A DNA stretch of 64,000 nt from Bugula neritina (GCA_964035545.1 OZ037768.1:22090819-22154818); one strand, 5' to 3'. Counted from the stretch's first letter, positions 15,101-30,582 are shown. Numbers and translations are program-made. Notes: generated from the sequence alone by a model not told the origin.

Positions 15101-18100
15101 CAAGACTAGTACTCTATACATTATAAAACATACTACATATAATACAAATAGTGTACACTCAATCTGTGGTACTGTCAATTATCTATCACCTAACTTTGCG
15201 GCTATACAATAGAAGGCACAACACTATTGAGGTCCATAGACATGCTACATAGTAGAAGTAAGGTGGGGGTAAGGAGGGGTGGTCACCTACCCATCATGGT
15301 TATAAGAAGCCAAGACTATACTAGGGCTAGAGTAGGCATTGCTGGTCACCCATGTACAGTGAACACAGAAGAGCATAATGAGGAATATCACTATCATAAC
15401 TATAATAGACTTGAGAGAGCCCGTCACAGCGCCATCGGTGCCCGCTGACTTTGAATCAGACTTCTTCTTGGTAGGCTTAGAGTCAGCGTTAACCTTGGGA
15501 GGCTTTGACTACAAGACAAACAAATGGCAGCATCAGTAGTTGGCATCAGTTGGAACAAATAAAATATAATATACTGATTGTCTATGAAGTTCCTATTTAA
15601 ATCCATTACCAGTTATTGAAGTAAACAGGAAACACTATAAAGGCCAATCTCTGACAAGTTTAGTGAAAATGCATTTAATGAAGAAGCTGACTATCTGTAT
15701 GTTATGTAATATGTGAACTACTCACACATTACATAACTTGTCAGCAATCGTAGTGAGCTATGTCATAGGACATAGTCTTGCAAAAGAGGTGAAAAGGATC
15801 AGAGATATAACTGCCATTTATCAATCTGTGAAATTCAACAGTTTAGAAAACAGCTACCGGTCAAACCATGGAATTTATTCAAACTTTTACCAACTTCCCA
15901 AATAGTACTGCTCAACAAACAAACTAAAATATCTGCATGATATTGCACAGTATTTAAGAGCAATGATGATGTAAAAGAAGATTTATATAACCCACATTAC
16001 ATAACAGTAGCTAGCTGTGTACAGAACTTGTCACTTGGTTCCCTAGTAGAGAGTATAACATAGTAAACTCAGCACTACTAACACCTGTACTATGAACTAC
16101 CAGATAACACTCAACTTACATATACAACGCACTTGGTAAGCCTGTAGAATATCCAGTATGCTGTATTCTATGTATTAAATGATTGAAAGATGAGGATTTG
16201 CTAAGTAATGAAAAACACGTGAACAGAACAAGAGAATGGATAACAAGAGTTTCAGAGTAAAACTATACCTTCCCAGCAGTCTTAGCATGGTCAAACCTAT
16301 GCTTACGCTTACTGGAGAGATTGTCAGCCCCCTACGCAGAGTGTACACAGGTGTGAAGAGGGAGAGAGAAGAACATGAGAAGAGTTACATTTACTGCTCA
16401 TCATAACATTCAACATTCAAGAATGATTCAGTCACTTTAAGCAACCAGTTGTTCATGATTACAGCTCTTGCTGATTACTAGTTATTGATTTACAAGTTAT
16501 TGAACATTATCAGTGATTTCCCGCTTTTTAAATACTAATAGCTTGAATGAGTGAAAACATGATTTCAATAGACCAGCAAAGTTCATGGGCTAACAAATAA
16601 AATACTTTGTTGGGAAAGCAAACAACCCAGTACCATTATATGTGTATAGAACGTGTATATGGAGAGAGTTAGAGTAACATCGGGAGATCAACCTACCCTC
16701 CCCTCCTTGCTGAGCGAGGACGTGGTACTGATCTGAGTGTCTGAGGACGCGTTTGACTGTTTCTTTGGAGGAGGTGGGTCGTCCTTGAGATAGTTCTCCA
16801 GGGTGTGGGAGAAGGCGATGGCAGCAAATACACAGACTATGGGGGTCAGCGTCAGCATGAGTCTCACCATCACTCCAGCAAAGTAGATGGCAGAGGAGGC
16901 GTAGAGTACAACTGTAAGTGTAAGTGTACATAAGTGTGGGTGTATGTAAGTGTAAGTGTATGTAAAGTTGTGTAATTGAATGTAGGTGTTTTGTACACAA
17001 GTATAAGCACCACATCACATGAAAGAAGCGCAACAGCTGGTGTCAGAAGACACTCAATGCTGTGATGTAACAATAATATACAGACTACATATTCATACGC
17101 CATTATAAAACTACTTTGAAAAAATGATTTATTCCTTATCAATAAAAAAGATTATGGTTAACTAACTCTACCCTCCATCCTACTCAACATAAAGATATGC
17201 AAGTTATAAAATATAGATTCTACACTAAAGAGTTGATGATAGATCATTCAGCTGTCATATAGACCAGGATAAAATATCCACAGGAGACTCTTATATCATG
17301 CAATCTATCTCATACTGGCATATGTCCACACTGGCTGCATGTTATAAAAAGTAGCAGAGTTTTGATCACTGATTGAGAAACAAGAGCTTCTAGTTTTTAC
17401 ACAGTTTGAAAGTTTGTATTCTGATGAACAATTGACTACTCAGTCAAAAGGAGCAGCCGTGGTCTAGGGGCAGCCGTGGTCTAGGGGTTAGAGCGTTGGC
17501 TTAGCAAATTTGAAGTTATGAGTTGAACCCGACAAAGGCCATTGGTGATGTTAGGAAGAGCATTAAGTCATAATTTCTCCTGTGCCTCATCTTAATAAGT
17601 CCTTAGCCCCTTCCACCATAGGGTTTCTCACAGGGATAGTGACTATAAACTTGCGTGAGTGAATTAGCCACACAATCTAAAGGCACAGTCAACAGAGACG
17701 CACAGACAGAAATAGTGACTCACCAAACACCCTCTCATCGTTGATATTCTTGATGACAAACCAGACGCCTGCGGGGAAAGTACAGCTGAGCACGTGCAGA
17801 TCAAAGAGAAAGGAGACCCAGGTGGTGGGCTGATGTTCAGATACCGAGGATATGATGGGGATGTGTATCTTAGCGTAGCCTGTGTCCCACAGCGAGTAGA
17901 ACCTTCCACTCCACGGTGCCACGTAACCTGCACACAGAGGCGTCATATGATAAACTTAGACTATCGGACAAGTTTGCATGTAACTTAAAAATAGACTGCA
18001 ATAGAGGAATTAGTGCCAGTAACTGTAGCTTGGACAAATATCTCACTGCCTTCTGCTCATGATTTACCTGCATAGGTAGATAACTTACCTGCGTAGGTGA

Positions 18101-21100
18101 GGTACACGACGGCCATAAAGACAATACCGGCACAGATGGAGATGGCGAAGAAGAAGAAAGACTTGAACTCTGATTTGGTCATGAATGATTGGATGTAGAG
18201 GAGCACAGCGTAGGCGTTGAGCAAGGCAAACACTCCTACAACATGCCAGGCCATGCATGCCAACACAGTGCTATAGAGGTGCAATCATTTTCCCTCAACA
18301 ATATATGTAAACAGTATAGTCGTACATACAGCATTATAAGTTATTTACTTTAGTATTAATAGCTCTAGATGTATTGAACACAGCCTCAGTTTTAAAATCT
18401 AACTAAAAGTTCATAACTTTCTATAAGTTCAAAACTTGTAGAAACAAATGAAATGCAGTAAGTAACATCTGATTTATGAGCAGAATATGCAACTCAGCTT
18501 TGAAATCTATCCATAAAGCACTATATCATTGGCTTAATTTAAGACTAGGTGTCAAAATCAATTTGAAAATTGGAAGGACATGAAATATGTCAAGAAAAGA
18601 TGCAATGTTGGCACTGTGACAGGAAATATTCAAATTCAATGAAGCGCTGCAGGGCAATGAATCACTAGGCTGGTACAAGCATACTGATGATGCTGCCTAC
18701 AATCTACTGCTAGTACAATATTGTCAGCATGACAGTTGATAGACCTACCAGCAGCTGCCATGTGTTCACTTGTTCTGATTGGCTGAAATCCGACAAAAGG
18801 AATTTGCATAGAGAGCAGAGTACCAACAATATAGAAGGTGCAGAAACCTGTAAACAGAGTATATACAATGTTGACAATGAGGAAGTACGGTACAGGCAGT
18901 TGAATGAAGTACTGGCAGCGTTGTTACATCACTCTGCTGACTCACCAGTGTACAGGCGGCTGGAATATCTTCCCATGAGCAAAAGGACAAAGACATGGAG
19001 AGGTATCAGATTGATAATGAATACATAGCCACCCCATGCTGACACCTAGAATATACACAGCTATACATGACAGATGACACCTAGAATATACACAGCTATA
19101 CATGATAGATGACACCTAGAATATACACAGTTATACGTGATAGATGACACCTAGAATATACACAGCTATACATGACAGATGACACCTAGAATATACACAG
19201 TTATACGTGATAGATGACACCTAGAATATACACAGCTATACGTGATAGATGACACCTTTAATAAACATTTAGTTATAAAGAAACATAAGAAAACTGTGAG
19301 AATAATTTAGATGTACCTACCATGTAGAAATAAGCTAGAGCAGTGGCAATGGCCCAAAATATAGATCCAGACTTGACCGTTTTGATCTAAAAATAGCATT
19401 TCACTCACTATAAACATTTTATTTATTAAAAACAACATTATTATGTATTACCAATAGCATATTAACAGTATACTGTGCATGTATCTACAAATGGCATCTA
19501 CGTACCCACAAATAGTAAGTGAATAGCTAATCTACGTACCCACAAATAGTAAGTGAATAGCTAATCTACGTACCCACAAATAGTAAGTGAACATAAGAGC
19601 AAAGATGGCGATACCCTCGTTGTCATAGCTACCAGCCACCGATCTGCTGATATATCCTGGAACTGCACAGAAATTGAATAACAAACAAGTATAATCATGT
19701 GTATAATATAAATAGATAATAAATATATAATATAAGTATATAGTACAAATATATAATTAATGTATTTAATATGACTGTATAATAGTAATAAGCTAAAATA
19801 AGTCTTTGTAATTCCAACATTTAAATCAAAATAAAGATTTTTAATATACGATTGTATAATTTGGGATCCAAGCTAACAATCTGACAGAAATTGACTGTAA
19901 AATCACAATAAAAAAAAACAGAAAAAAGGAAATCTAGTAAAACAGCGTTTTCAGATACAAGTCAATTTGCTATATATAATACACAGTAATCTTCAATACA
20001 GTAAACTTAGACTGAGAGCTTAGCTCAGTGGCAAACAGTGGTAGGGGGGTGTGCAAACTAACCAATAGCAATAAAGCAAGCGGCTAATAGGCCGGCACTC
20101 TGGTTCCAGATCTCTTTGGTGAAGAAGTACATAGATATAGCTGTTAGCCCACTGTCAACAGAACAATGTGCATACAAGATCTAGACAATGGTTTACAATA
20201 TGAAATGCAAGTAAACTAAATTTCTAGATACTTCAATGCAGAATGTATGTGTAGTGAATGTACCTGAATAGAGGAGCGAGAAAAACACAGATATCTCTGA
20301 TGTGTATAGGGATGTTGAGTGTGTGAAGGACATGGTGAATTAGTCCAGATGTGACCATCAGCCCGGGGTATACCTGGATGTTAACAAAATTTGTTTAAAA
20401 ATACAAATTTAGGTCAGTTCATGCTGTTTTGCTTGCGTCATTTTTTACCATTACAAATTCCTTCTTTTACTAATAATTGATAAACTTTAAAAAGAAATCT
20501 TGAATAAATATTATTGCAAAATCAGAACTCAATGCAAACCAAGAAACTTATTCGCTAGCTAATTCATAATAATTATTAGAATAGTAAATTCCAAACTGGT
20601 TTTAGTTTGTACAACTGCTACATCCATCCAACACCAATTCCACGTAATGCTGTTGCCGTTTGTCAACATTAATATTGATCTATAATTCCGCTGACACTTA
20701 TAACAATTATTAATACATTTGGAGAATTCCTGTTAATCAACCTTGTAATCCAATCCAGTAGAAAAATCACATAAATGTGGCAAAACACTTACAGTTCCAC
20801 CAACAATTCTACCAAGGGGATACCACGCTCGCTCGTCAAACCAGTTGAGGAAATTATAAAACCCATTTTCTACCATATGGTGGGTGGCTCGATAATTAAA
20901 CCTAAAAATAGCAATTTGCAAAATAAGATAGGTGCAGACTTGCATTATTTTTTTAAGGTATTGATTTTGACAATTAGGTGTGAGAAGTTTAGGTTTATAA
21001 AGTGAAGTAAACATATTTCAAACCTAAATTATACATCTAAAATTGAAAACCCAAACCAAAGCCATGAACTAAAAGCAAGAATTGCAATGAAAATAATTAT

Positions 21101-21966
21101 CAACTGCAACATAATGATTGAAATTAGGTTAATTTTCAATTAACTTGAATAAATTTATGATTCAAAAGACAAATAAAAACTACCCTCAAACCTATAGGAA
21201 AATATTACACTCAACAGCTTCAAGTTCAATATTAAAACCAAAAGTTAAAACAAGCAATTGAAAATTTGAGCACAAATTCAATAAAAATTGTCAATTAGTA
21301 TTACTATTAAAGTTAACACAAGCAGTGATCAACCTCAACTGAAAGTAATGATCCAATATGTATATTATATTATTATTACTTCATTTCATATTGAAATTAT
21401 CATGTTATTTTAACAGCAAACGGTAGGTAATACACTAATGGTAATATTATTTACTATTTAGTATTTATCATTTGGGAAGGATAACAAAAATTTGCAATTG
21501 CCAAGTTTCATTTTCATTTTGATTTAATTGTATTAACATTTAGGTTTTAACAGTAAAGTTCTCTAGTGTTCGCTTCACCTGTTCAACTAAATTGAACTTT
21601 CTTGATGTTAAATACCAAATTTAAACTTGACCGAAAGAAAAAAAAGCGCAAATATTTAGACACAAAATAGCATAAAAGTGCAAATTAAAATTTAATATGA
21701 AATTAGTTTTATTTTAAATTTCAAATTCAAACAATGAAACATTGAAAATGAATGATTGATTATCAAAAGTCAAAATTAAAATAAATATTATCTTACCATG
21801 GATCAAATTCATGAATGATGCTTTCAAATCTTATTACTGCAAACAAACGTGAACTAAATCCTGCCAGCCATGCAAGTGCCAAAACAGCAAAAACTATTAA
21901 ACTTTGAACACCGGCATAATTATTTAAAGAAGTTTTGGATTTTATCAATGAATCGGGGGCTGCCAT
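12138..21966 (-). CDS. STT3B: STT3B, catalytic subunit of oligosaccharyltransferase (18 exons)
   Basis: Multi-pass ER enzyme that transfers the dolichol-linked glycan to Asn in N-X-S/T sequons. Exons: 21966-21797, 20901-20793, 20373-20264, 20151-20063, 19662-19574, 19386-19321, 19045-18946, 18847-18749, 18235-18089, 17927-17724, 16911-16697, 16331-16269, 15508-15291, 14930-14759, 14488-14315, 13874-13761, 12729-12532, 12218-12138. The sum is 2418 bp, 805 aa; from memory human STT3B is about 826 aa. Seen motifs: HEFDPW near residue 55 (catalytic Asp), GSYDNE at 170-175 (DxE motif), SVSEHQ at 354-359, WWDYGYQ from 588, then [11 protein letters not shown]. The N-terminus ([12 protein letters not shown]) and the linker match STT3B rather than STT3A. 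An in-frame ATG ten codons upstream (21996) is an alternative start. The C-terminus is very basic. Several introns are minisatellites. It is divergent from the UPF0449 gene. Confidence 0.97.
12742..13757. repeat. 21-bp minisatellite, about 48 copies, filling STT3B intron 16
   Basis: The unit contains TATATATGCTAGTAG with ACT/GACACT/GGTACT variants. The array starts within about 7 bp of the exon 16 donor and ends about 14 bp from the exon 17 acceptor, so the intron (12730-13760) is practically all repeat. As 21 is a multiple of three, several frames on both strands stay open for hundreds of codons with 7-residue periods; these are not genes. Confidence 0.97.
17452..17635 (+). mobile_element. 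tRNA-derived SINE, copy 1, in STT3B intron 10
   Basis: Pol III A-box-like TGGTCTAGGGGTTAGAGCG and a degraded B box (GAGTTGAACCC) are followed by a shared body ATTGGTGATGTTAGGAAGAG. Related copies lie at 40948-41102 and 62545-62700. The first 20 bp (GCAGCCGTGGTCTAGGG) are duplicated at the 5' end. It is inserted antisense to STT3B. Confidence 0.75.
18062..18100 (-). repeat. Two-copy duplication of the STT3B exon 9 donor
   Basis: On the minus strand, CCTACGCAG|GTAAGTTAT (true donor at 18089) is followed immediately by a diverged copy, CCTATGCAG|GTAAATCAT. The second copy would be a usable donor 24 bp downstream. Confidence 0.7.
19041..19258 (-). repeat. 35-bp tandem repeat carrying copies of the STT3B exon 7 acceptor
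   Basis: Units containing GACACCTAGAATATACAC begin at 19041, 19076, 19111, 19146, 19181 and 19216, with a degenerate one at 19251. On the minus strand every unit reads TATTCTAG|GTGTCA, identical to the real acceptor plus the first six bases of exon 7 (exon start 19045). Confidence 0.9.
19497..19598 (-). repeat. 34-bp triplicate carrying copies of the STT3B exon 5 donor
   Basis: Three copies of a unit with TACGTACCCACAAATAGTAA. On the minus strand each contains the last 18 bases of exon 5 followed by the donor, TTTGTGG|GTACGTAG. Only the right-most copy (19574) joins the rest of the exon. Using a distal copy would add 34 or 68 bp and shift the frame. Confidence 0.9.
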
Positions 21967-22721
21967 GATGTTTCGTTGACAAGATTCGTGGTCCAATCAA
22001 TGATCATGTAAGAAACCTTTATTGACGACTCAAGTTAATTTGTTTAATTATTAACTAACGGCCACAAACTTCCGGTAACAGTACAGTCGGCCGTTGACTA
22101 ATTTAGTTTTACAACTTTTTAATAGAGTTTGTCTATAATATCAATATGTACAAGTATTGGTGTTGCACCAGAGTCGTCATTTTATAACTGTATTAAACTG
22201 TGACTGTGCATTAGTAAAATAGTATTACTATTATGCACTTCAGTATCACTCTGAGTATGAGTATGACTATGACTATGGTCTATGAGTATCAGTATCACTA
22301 TCAGTACGAGACTGAGTAATACTAATAATTATAATAAAGTTATTATAATATAACTAATATTAGACTTACTCTTAGTATGAGTATGACTATGAGTATAAAC
22401 TGTCTTTACTGGTTGCTATTTTGCAAAACTTCGATTTAAATTTTCTGTTTATATATACTTATAGAATGGTTTTTTTTCAAAAGTTGTGAAATTATCATTA
22501 TGCTGCACAAAATATATAATTCCTACTGAACACATTCTATAACTATAACTTTGGTTGTACTTATTCTAATTTGAAGTTTGCTTCATGAATTTATTGCAGT
22601 TGTAGAACACCAGAAAATAATACTATAAACTTAATATGTTAGTTTGAAGTTAAGCGTTTAATTTGCATTAAAATACTTCCACGCTGTATATTTCACCCTG
22701 TAAGTGTATGCTTATTCAAAA
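21967..22721. promoter_or_regulatory. Bidirectional intergenic region between STT3B and UPF0449 gene
   Basis: About 755 bp separates two divergent start codons, so both 5' UTRs and promoters must lie here. Beyond 22190 it holds degenerate GAGTATGACTATGAG words. No clear TATA box or CpG-rich core could be picked out. Confidence 0.4.
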
Positions 22722-23516
22722 ATGTTTAATAGGATGGCTTCGACAAGCTCATCTCCTGCTCGACCTGATGTTCCAAAAGCCTCTCAGATGGAAGCCGATA
22801 TTAGCAGCATGGCTGAGGATGATCCTATTATGATGTTATTTGCACCTTCCAACTCCACAGAAACAACAAAAGGTGAATTTAAAAGTAATTAGTTACTCAA
22901 TTTTGATGCAAGAATGCGAACACTTGATGCTAAATGGCAGCTTCTAAACTGATCGAGAGTTTTATTTGCCCAACTGACTCAATACTCCTTTTATCTGCAG
23001 CATGATCTCAAAACTTAATATACAAGCCACCACATTCCATCACATCAAATCATTAATGTGCCTTTTCCTTTTGAAGGCATCTGCAGCATGTGAGGAATTT
23101 TATGAACTCAGTGTTGTGAGAAAGTATAATTTTTTACAATTCTGTGCTGCAAACCTAAACTGAAATGTATATTGAAGAATTTGAAGCTTTTCTACCGCAG
23201 CTACTGGTCATTTGCCAGGTCTCAGTTTATATGTCTGACAATTTTATTTTATATTCTTCTATGTCATTTCACAGTTTAGATAAACAACTAAGTGAACCAA
23301 GTTGTTTTATCTATTTTATATTATATTTTTACAGATAACACCAGTAAAGATTTGAAAGATGCAGAAATATATTATTCTAAAGCCAAAGAGTTTGTAAATA
23401 AGAATAGGGAATTGCAGTGTGCATCCAAGCAAATGACAGAACAAATGGAGGCACTTCTGCAAGCATCCGAACAGTTGATTAGTCCTTCACCTTCTTCCTC
23501 TGTAGATTTAACTTGA
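22722..23516 (+). CDS. C19orf25: UPF0449 family protein (human C19orf25-like)
   Basis: Two exons, 22722-22872 and 23335-23516, joined G|GTGAAT...TTACAG|AT, give 110 aa. An in-frame TAA lies just upstream at 22701; the second Met (22734) is an alternative start. The N-terminal part is Ser/Pro-rich and is followed by EDDPIMMLFAPS, which matches the EDPVFTILAPED-type signature I recall from human C19orf25. The C-terminal half (from KDAEIYYSKAKEF) is a predicted coiled coil that also aligns with that protein. The biochemical function of the family is not known to me. The gene is divergent from STT3B and ends 87 bp before the convergent end of SLC25A26, so the transcripts probably overlap at their 3' ends. 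Confidence 0.8.
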
Positions 23517-23603
23517 TAGCCTATTTAGCCTGAGGGTTCATTGCAAACACACACATCAGTATGGGGTAAGAGAAGCCGCCACAAACAAAACCACAGTGCT
23601 TGC

Positions 23604-26657
<3,054 letters not shown>

Positions 26658-26699
26658 TTTTGTTTATCTCTGTCACACCAGCAGCTTTACAGAAATATT

Positions 26700-27785
26700 T
26701 CTTTGGAGTTTCATCTTGATCTCTAACTGTCCAAAAGCATTTAGAAAAAAAATTTAAAAAAGATTTGTCTGCATGAAAAAAATTGATAGTATAATTAATA
26801 CTATTACTAGTACACTTTCATAACTACTAAACTTTATTACTGCAACTGCAACCATAGGGGTGGCGGATATTCACTGCTCACACTAAAACTCTTACTATCA
26901 ATCAGTATAAACTATAGTTATGTCATTGTGATTGGTATTTATTTATTAAAGGTGTTGATTACTAACTTTACGTCTCACAATGCTTTTAGTTTTATACATC
27001 TAATTATATTTAACATAAATATAAATATCGAATATAATCATATTTATATTGCGTAGTGACTGTGATGTTATTTATAATTATATTCTTACTGATCATAATG
27101 ATCACTCATCATAATTATAAATATTGTGTTATCATTTTGATTTTACAAGATGATTTAGCAGTATAGCTAAAGTCATTAACTTCAAAAGAATTGCAAGATA
27201 TTTAGAAATACTAATAGATATGAGCTTTAAAGTCAATGACAATCTTAAATCCTTCAAATGACTCAACCATTATGATTATCATTATGGGTATGGCCACTGA
27301 GCCAGTGAGGCAAACACAGCAGCAATGTGAATCACTGAATGTGAACTCACTAAAACTAAAACTAAAAGTGGATGACTATGACTATTACTATGAGGCTAAG
27401 CAGTTGGCATTGCAAATTGAAATCACTATTAGCATTACTATTGATAATTTAGCCAAATCACAAACAATAAAACTAAATTTAATATAAATTAAATTCTAAA
27501 ATGTTAACACTAAAAGTAAAAGTAAATCAAAATGACTAAACAGTAAAACTAAAACAGTTCGAGTTCAAACCAGTTATTAGAAAAGTATCCTAGCATGTAT
27601 AGTTTAGAACAGCAAAAACCCATTACAAAAATACATTCATTCATTGGTAATAGGTTAAATAATTATTCTTTGAGCCAGCAGTTGAATATCAATTGTTATT
27701 CTATAAACTCACTAACATAGTATAAGTAAAAAGCTACCTTTAGCAACAAGCATTTACGGAAGCAGTAAATAAAAATAGATAATGG
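26700..27785. other. Intergenic, no gene seen
   Basis: 5' flank of SLC25A26. AT-rich with AACTAAAACTAAAAG-type words near 27340-27560. No exon recognised. Confidence 0.4.
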
Positions 27786-28300
27786 AATAGACGATGTAAA
27801 GTTGGTACATTTAGTACCTTGTACCAACTCTAGAATACTCACCACTATAACTTATATAAACTTCTGCAAGTTCAAATGCAAAATGCATACTTTTAGAAAA
27901 TAGCTGTGCAACTTTTATTACATGCATTATTTTATTTCATATCTTAAACTTATGAACCATGAGTTCATTTTTCAAAATGTTTAAATTAAGTGCTCAAAAA
28001 ATGCAATTAAAATTTTTATTCTTGCACAAATACCCTGGTGCAGTTTGACCACAACCCCAGCTGTTTTGACAAACACATTTAATGGTTTTTTTATTGACAT
28101 AGTGGTGAATGAGCTGGTTGTTTTTGGCAGTTGGGTAGACTTGAAGCTTGGCAGCTTTTAAACAATTCTGATTGGCAGAATTTTACACGATAAGTTGATG
28201 TTTGTATCTGATTGGCCTAATAATGCATTTGCATTTGAAAATGTAGAGTTTTATTTAAGCTATAATGGTGATATTTTAGAGTTGGCACACACCCCTTTTG
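27786..28300. mobile_element. Older MITE-like element inside the left palindrome arm
   Basis: The segment 27786-27885 reappears, inverted and diverged, at about 28212-28300: AAGTTATAGTGGTGAG versus AAGCTATAATGGTGAT, followed by TAGAGTTGG in both. This gives roughly 90-bp terminal inverted repeats around a 510-bp body. The same pair sits in the right arm (about 29360-29445 and 29775-29870). Confidence 0.6.
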
Positions 28301-29870
28301 GGTTGAGTTTTATAGTCTGTTCCTGCTGTAGTCATCTACAACAACAGTGTATAGGGAAATTATTAGTATTACGAAATCTGTTTTGGCTTACTTTGCTATG
28401 CCAGTATTCTGACTTAGTTTGTAATCAACTATGTTGGCAGTTAAAACTGAGGGTGATTTCATCAAAGGTGGACATTGCTGAGGCCTTAGAACATCAAATC
28501 AACCAGTGCTGTTACTTGGTTGTATTGTAAAGCAGTAGTGAGAGCATAGCACACTATCACAGTCACTGAGCTGCAATGACAGTGGCTACACCAAACTCGT
28601 CAGTTCTATTATATTATCTTATGTAAGGCACGTCAAAACAATATAGACCCACATGCAAGGCACTACATGCTAATACTCATTTTTATACAAAATTTCTACA
28701 TTATCTATTGCTAATAGCTGTGCATTTAAATCCAATGCAGATGAATATGTGACAGAGTAAAAAGCTACTGTTTTACAAATTTAAAATAAAATAATAGTGC
28801 GGGTACACAAGCAAATAATTTATAGTTAGCGTAGGCTAATGCATTTGTAATGTGCATGTTAAACAACTTTTTTATAATTTATTACATTAGACTATGAGAA
28901 TGTATTTAGTAGTATGTATTGATTTAAAACTAAATCATGAAATGATTATCATTATTGCAACCTCTGTGCTTGGTAGACAGGATAGAGAGGGGTGGTGTGA
29001 CTGCTGTAACTGTGCTACTGCTCTACATACTAACAGAGACTAGGCTAGTGTTTTGCCGTGCCTTACATACTGTCATTGCAGCTCAGTGACTGTGATAGTG
29101 TGCTATGCTCTCACTACTGCTTTACAATACAACCAAGTAACAGCACTGGTTGATTTGATGTTCTAAGGCCTCAGCAATGTCTACCTTTGATGAAATCACC
29201 CTCAGTTTTAACTGCCAACATAGTTGATTATAACAAAACTAAGTCAGAATACTGGCATAGCAAAGTAAGCCAAAACAGATTTCGTAATACTAATAATTTC
29301 CCTATACACTGTTGTTGTAGATGACTGCAGCAGGAACAGACTATAAAACTCAACCCAAAAGGGGTGTGTGCCAACTCTAAAATATCACCATTATAGCTTA
29401 AATAAAACTCTACATTTTCAAATGCAAATGCATTATTAGGCCAATCAGATACAAACATCAACTTATCGTGTAAAATTCTGCCAATCAGAATTGTTTAAAA
29501 GCTGCCAAGCTTCAAGTCTACCCAACTGCCAAAAACAACCAGCTCATTCACCACTATGTCAATAAAAAAACCATTAAATGTGTTTGCCAAAACAGCTGGG
29601 GTTGTGGTCAAACTGCACCAGGGTATTTGTGCAAGAATAAAAATTTTAATTGCATTTTTTGAGCACTTAATTTAAACATTTTGAAAAATGAACTCATGGT
29701 TCATAAATTTAAGATATGAAATAAAATAATGCATGTAATAAAAGTTGCACAGCTATTTTCTAAAAGTATGCATTTTGCATTTGAACTTGCAGAAGTTTAT
29801 ATAAGTTATAGTGGTGAGTATTCTAGAGTTGGTACAAGGTACTAAATGTACCAACTTTACATCGTCTATT
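27786..29870. mobile_element. 2.1-kb foldback palindrome with near-identical arms
   Basis: Left arm (about 27786-28640) and right arm (about 29055-29870) are inverted copies, by eye nearly identical; 74 consecutive codons of one open frame are the same in both. The shared outer ends read AATAGACGATGTAAAG inward. The left arm has an extra segment of about 40 bp (28588-28620) and the right arm a few extra bases near 29228. The central spacer is about 415 bp. No transposase was seen. No clear target-site duplication is visible. Each arm contains a smaller, older inverted-repeat element. Confidence 0.8.
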
Positions 29871-29879
29871 GGGGGTCGT

Positions 29880-30582
29880 AGTTTGTTGAATGGAGAAAGT
29901 AACTCCGAATAATGATGACGATCGTCCGTTTGCATATAGCATACCTATATAATATTTTCGCTCAATGCAATATATGAGAGCTCACTGCATGTTTGACAGA
30001 AGGAACAAAAGAACAGGAAACTTCTTTTTTCAAAATTATACTCAAAGCATTAGAAAACTTATGGCACGTACAGCATAAAATGCCTACTATTTCTGACTAC
30101 AATTTCTGTATTTATGTAACTGATCATCACATGACTATCTTGATGTTTATATATGAATAATTATATTCCACACAGTGCTACTACATTACATTTTAAATGC
30201 TACAACCCAAAATACAAATTGGTGTGGTTTTAAAAACCACTCATTTCTACCGGCTTAATTATAGGACAGCCTGTAATGCAGTTTATATGAGTTTGGAGCA
30301 CAGGAACTGTATAGTAATACAGTTCATATATCTACATATTATGTGCAGCGTATAACACTGTATCTATGTCTAAATTTACTAACTACAATTTATTCAAATA
30401 ATGAAAGACATTTATATGTACATGTGATAATGACTATAATATATACATTGCAATGAATGCTGTACAGAAATAATAAAATGTAGACAGAATACAAAAATAA
30501 ACAAAGTATATAAGACTGAATATGGTAACACACAAGAGTCTTTTGACAAATATGTGAAGCCAATTATTGAGTAAACTCCTGA
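29880..30582. other. Intergenic, includes the GPATCH3 3' flank
   Basis: No gene recognised. Probably holds the GPATCH3 3' UTR; TTTATT (AATAAA on the minus strand) at about 30389 could be its poly(A) signal. Confidence 0.4.

Noticed and set aside
20010-20045. tRNA-like AGCTTAGCTCAGTGGCAAAC
   Set aside because: A-box resemblance only; no B box, T arm or acceptor pairing follows.
28195-29461. Matching 111- and 77-codon frames in opposite orientation
   Set aside because: Mirror images within the foldback palindrome; no domain or start context, part of the mobile element.
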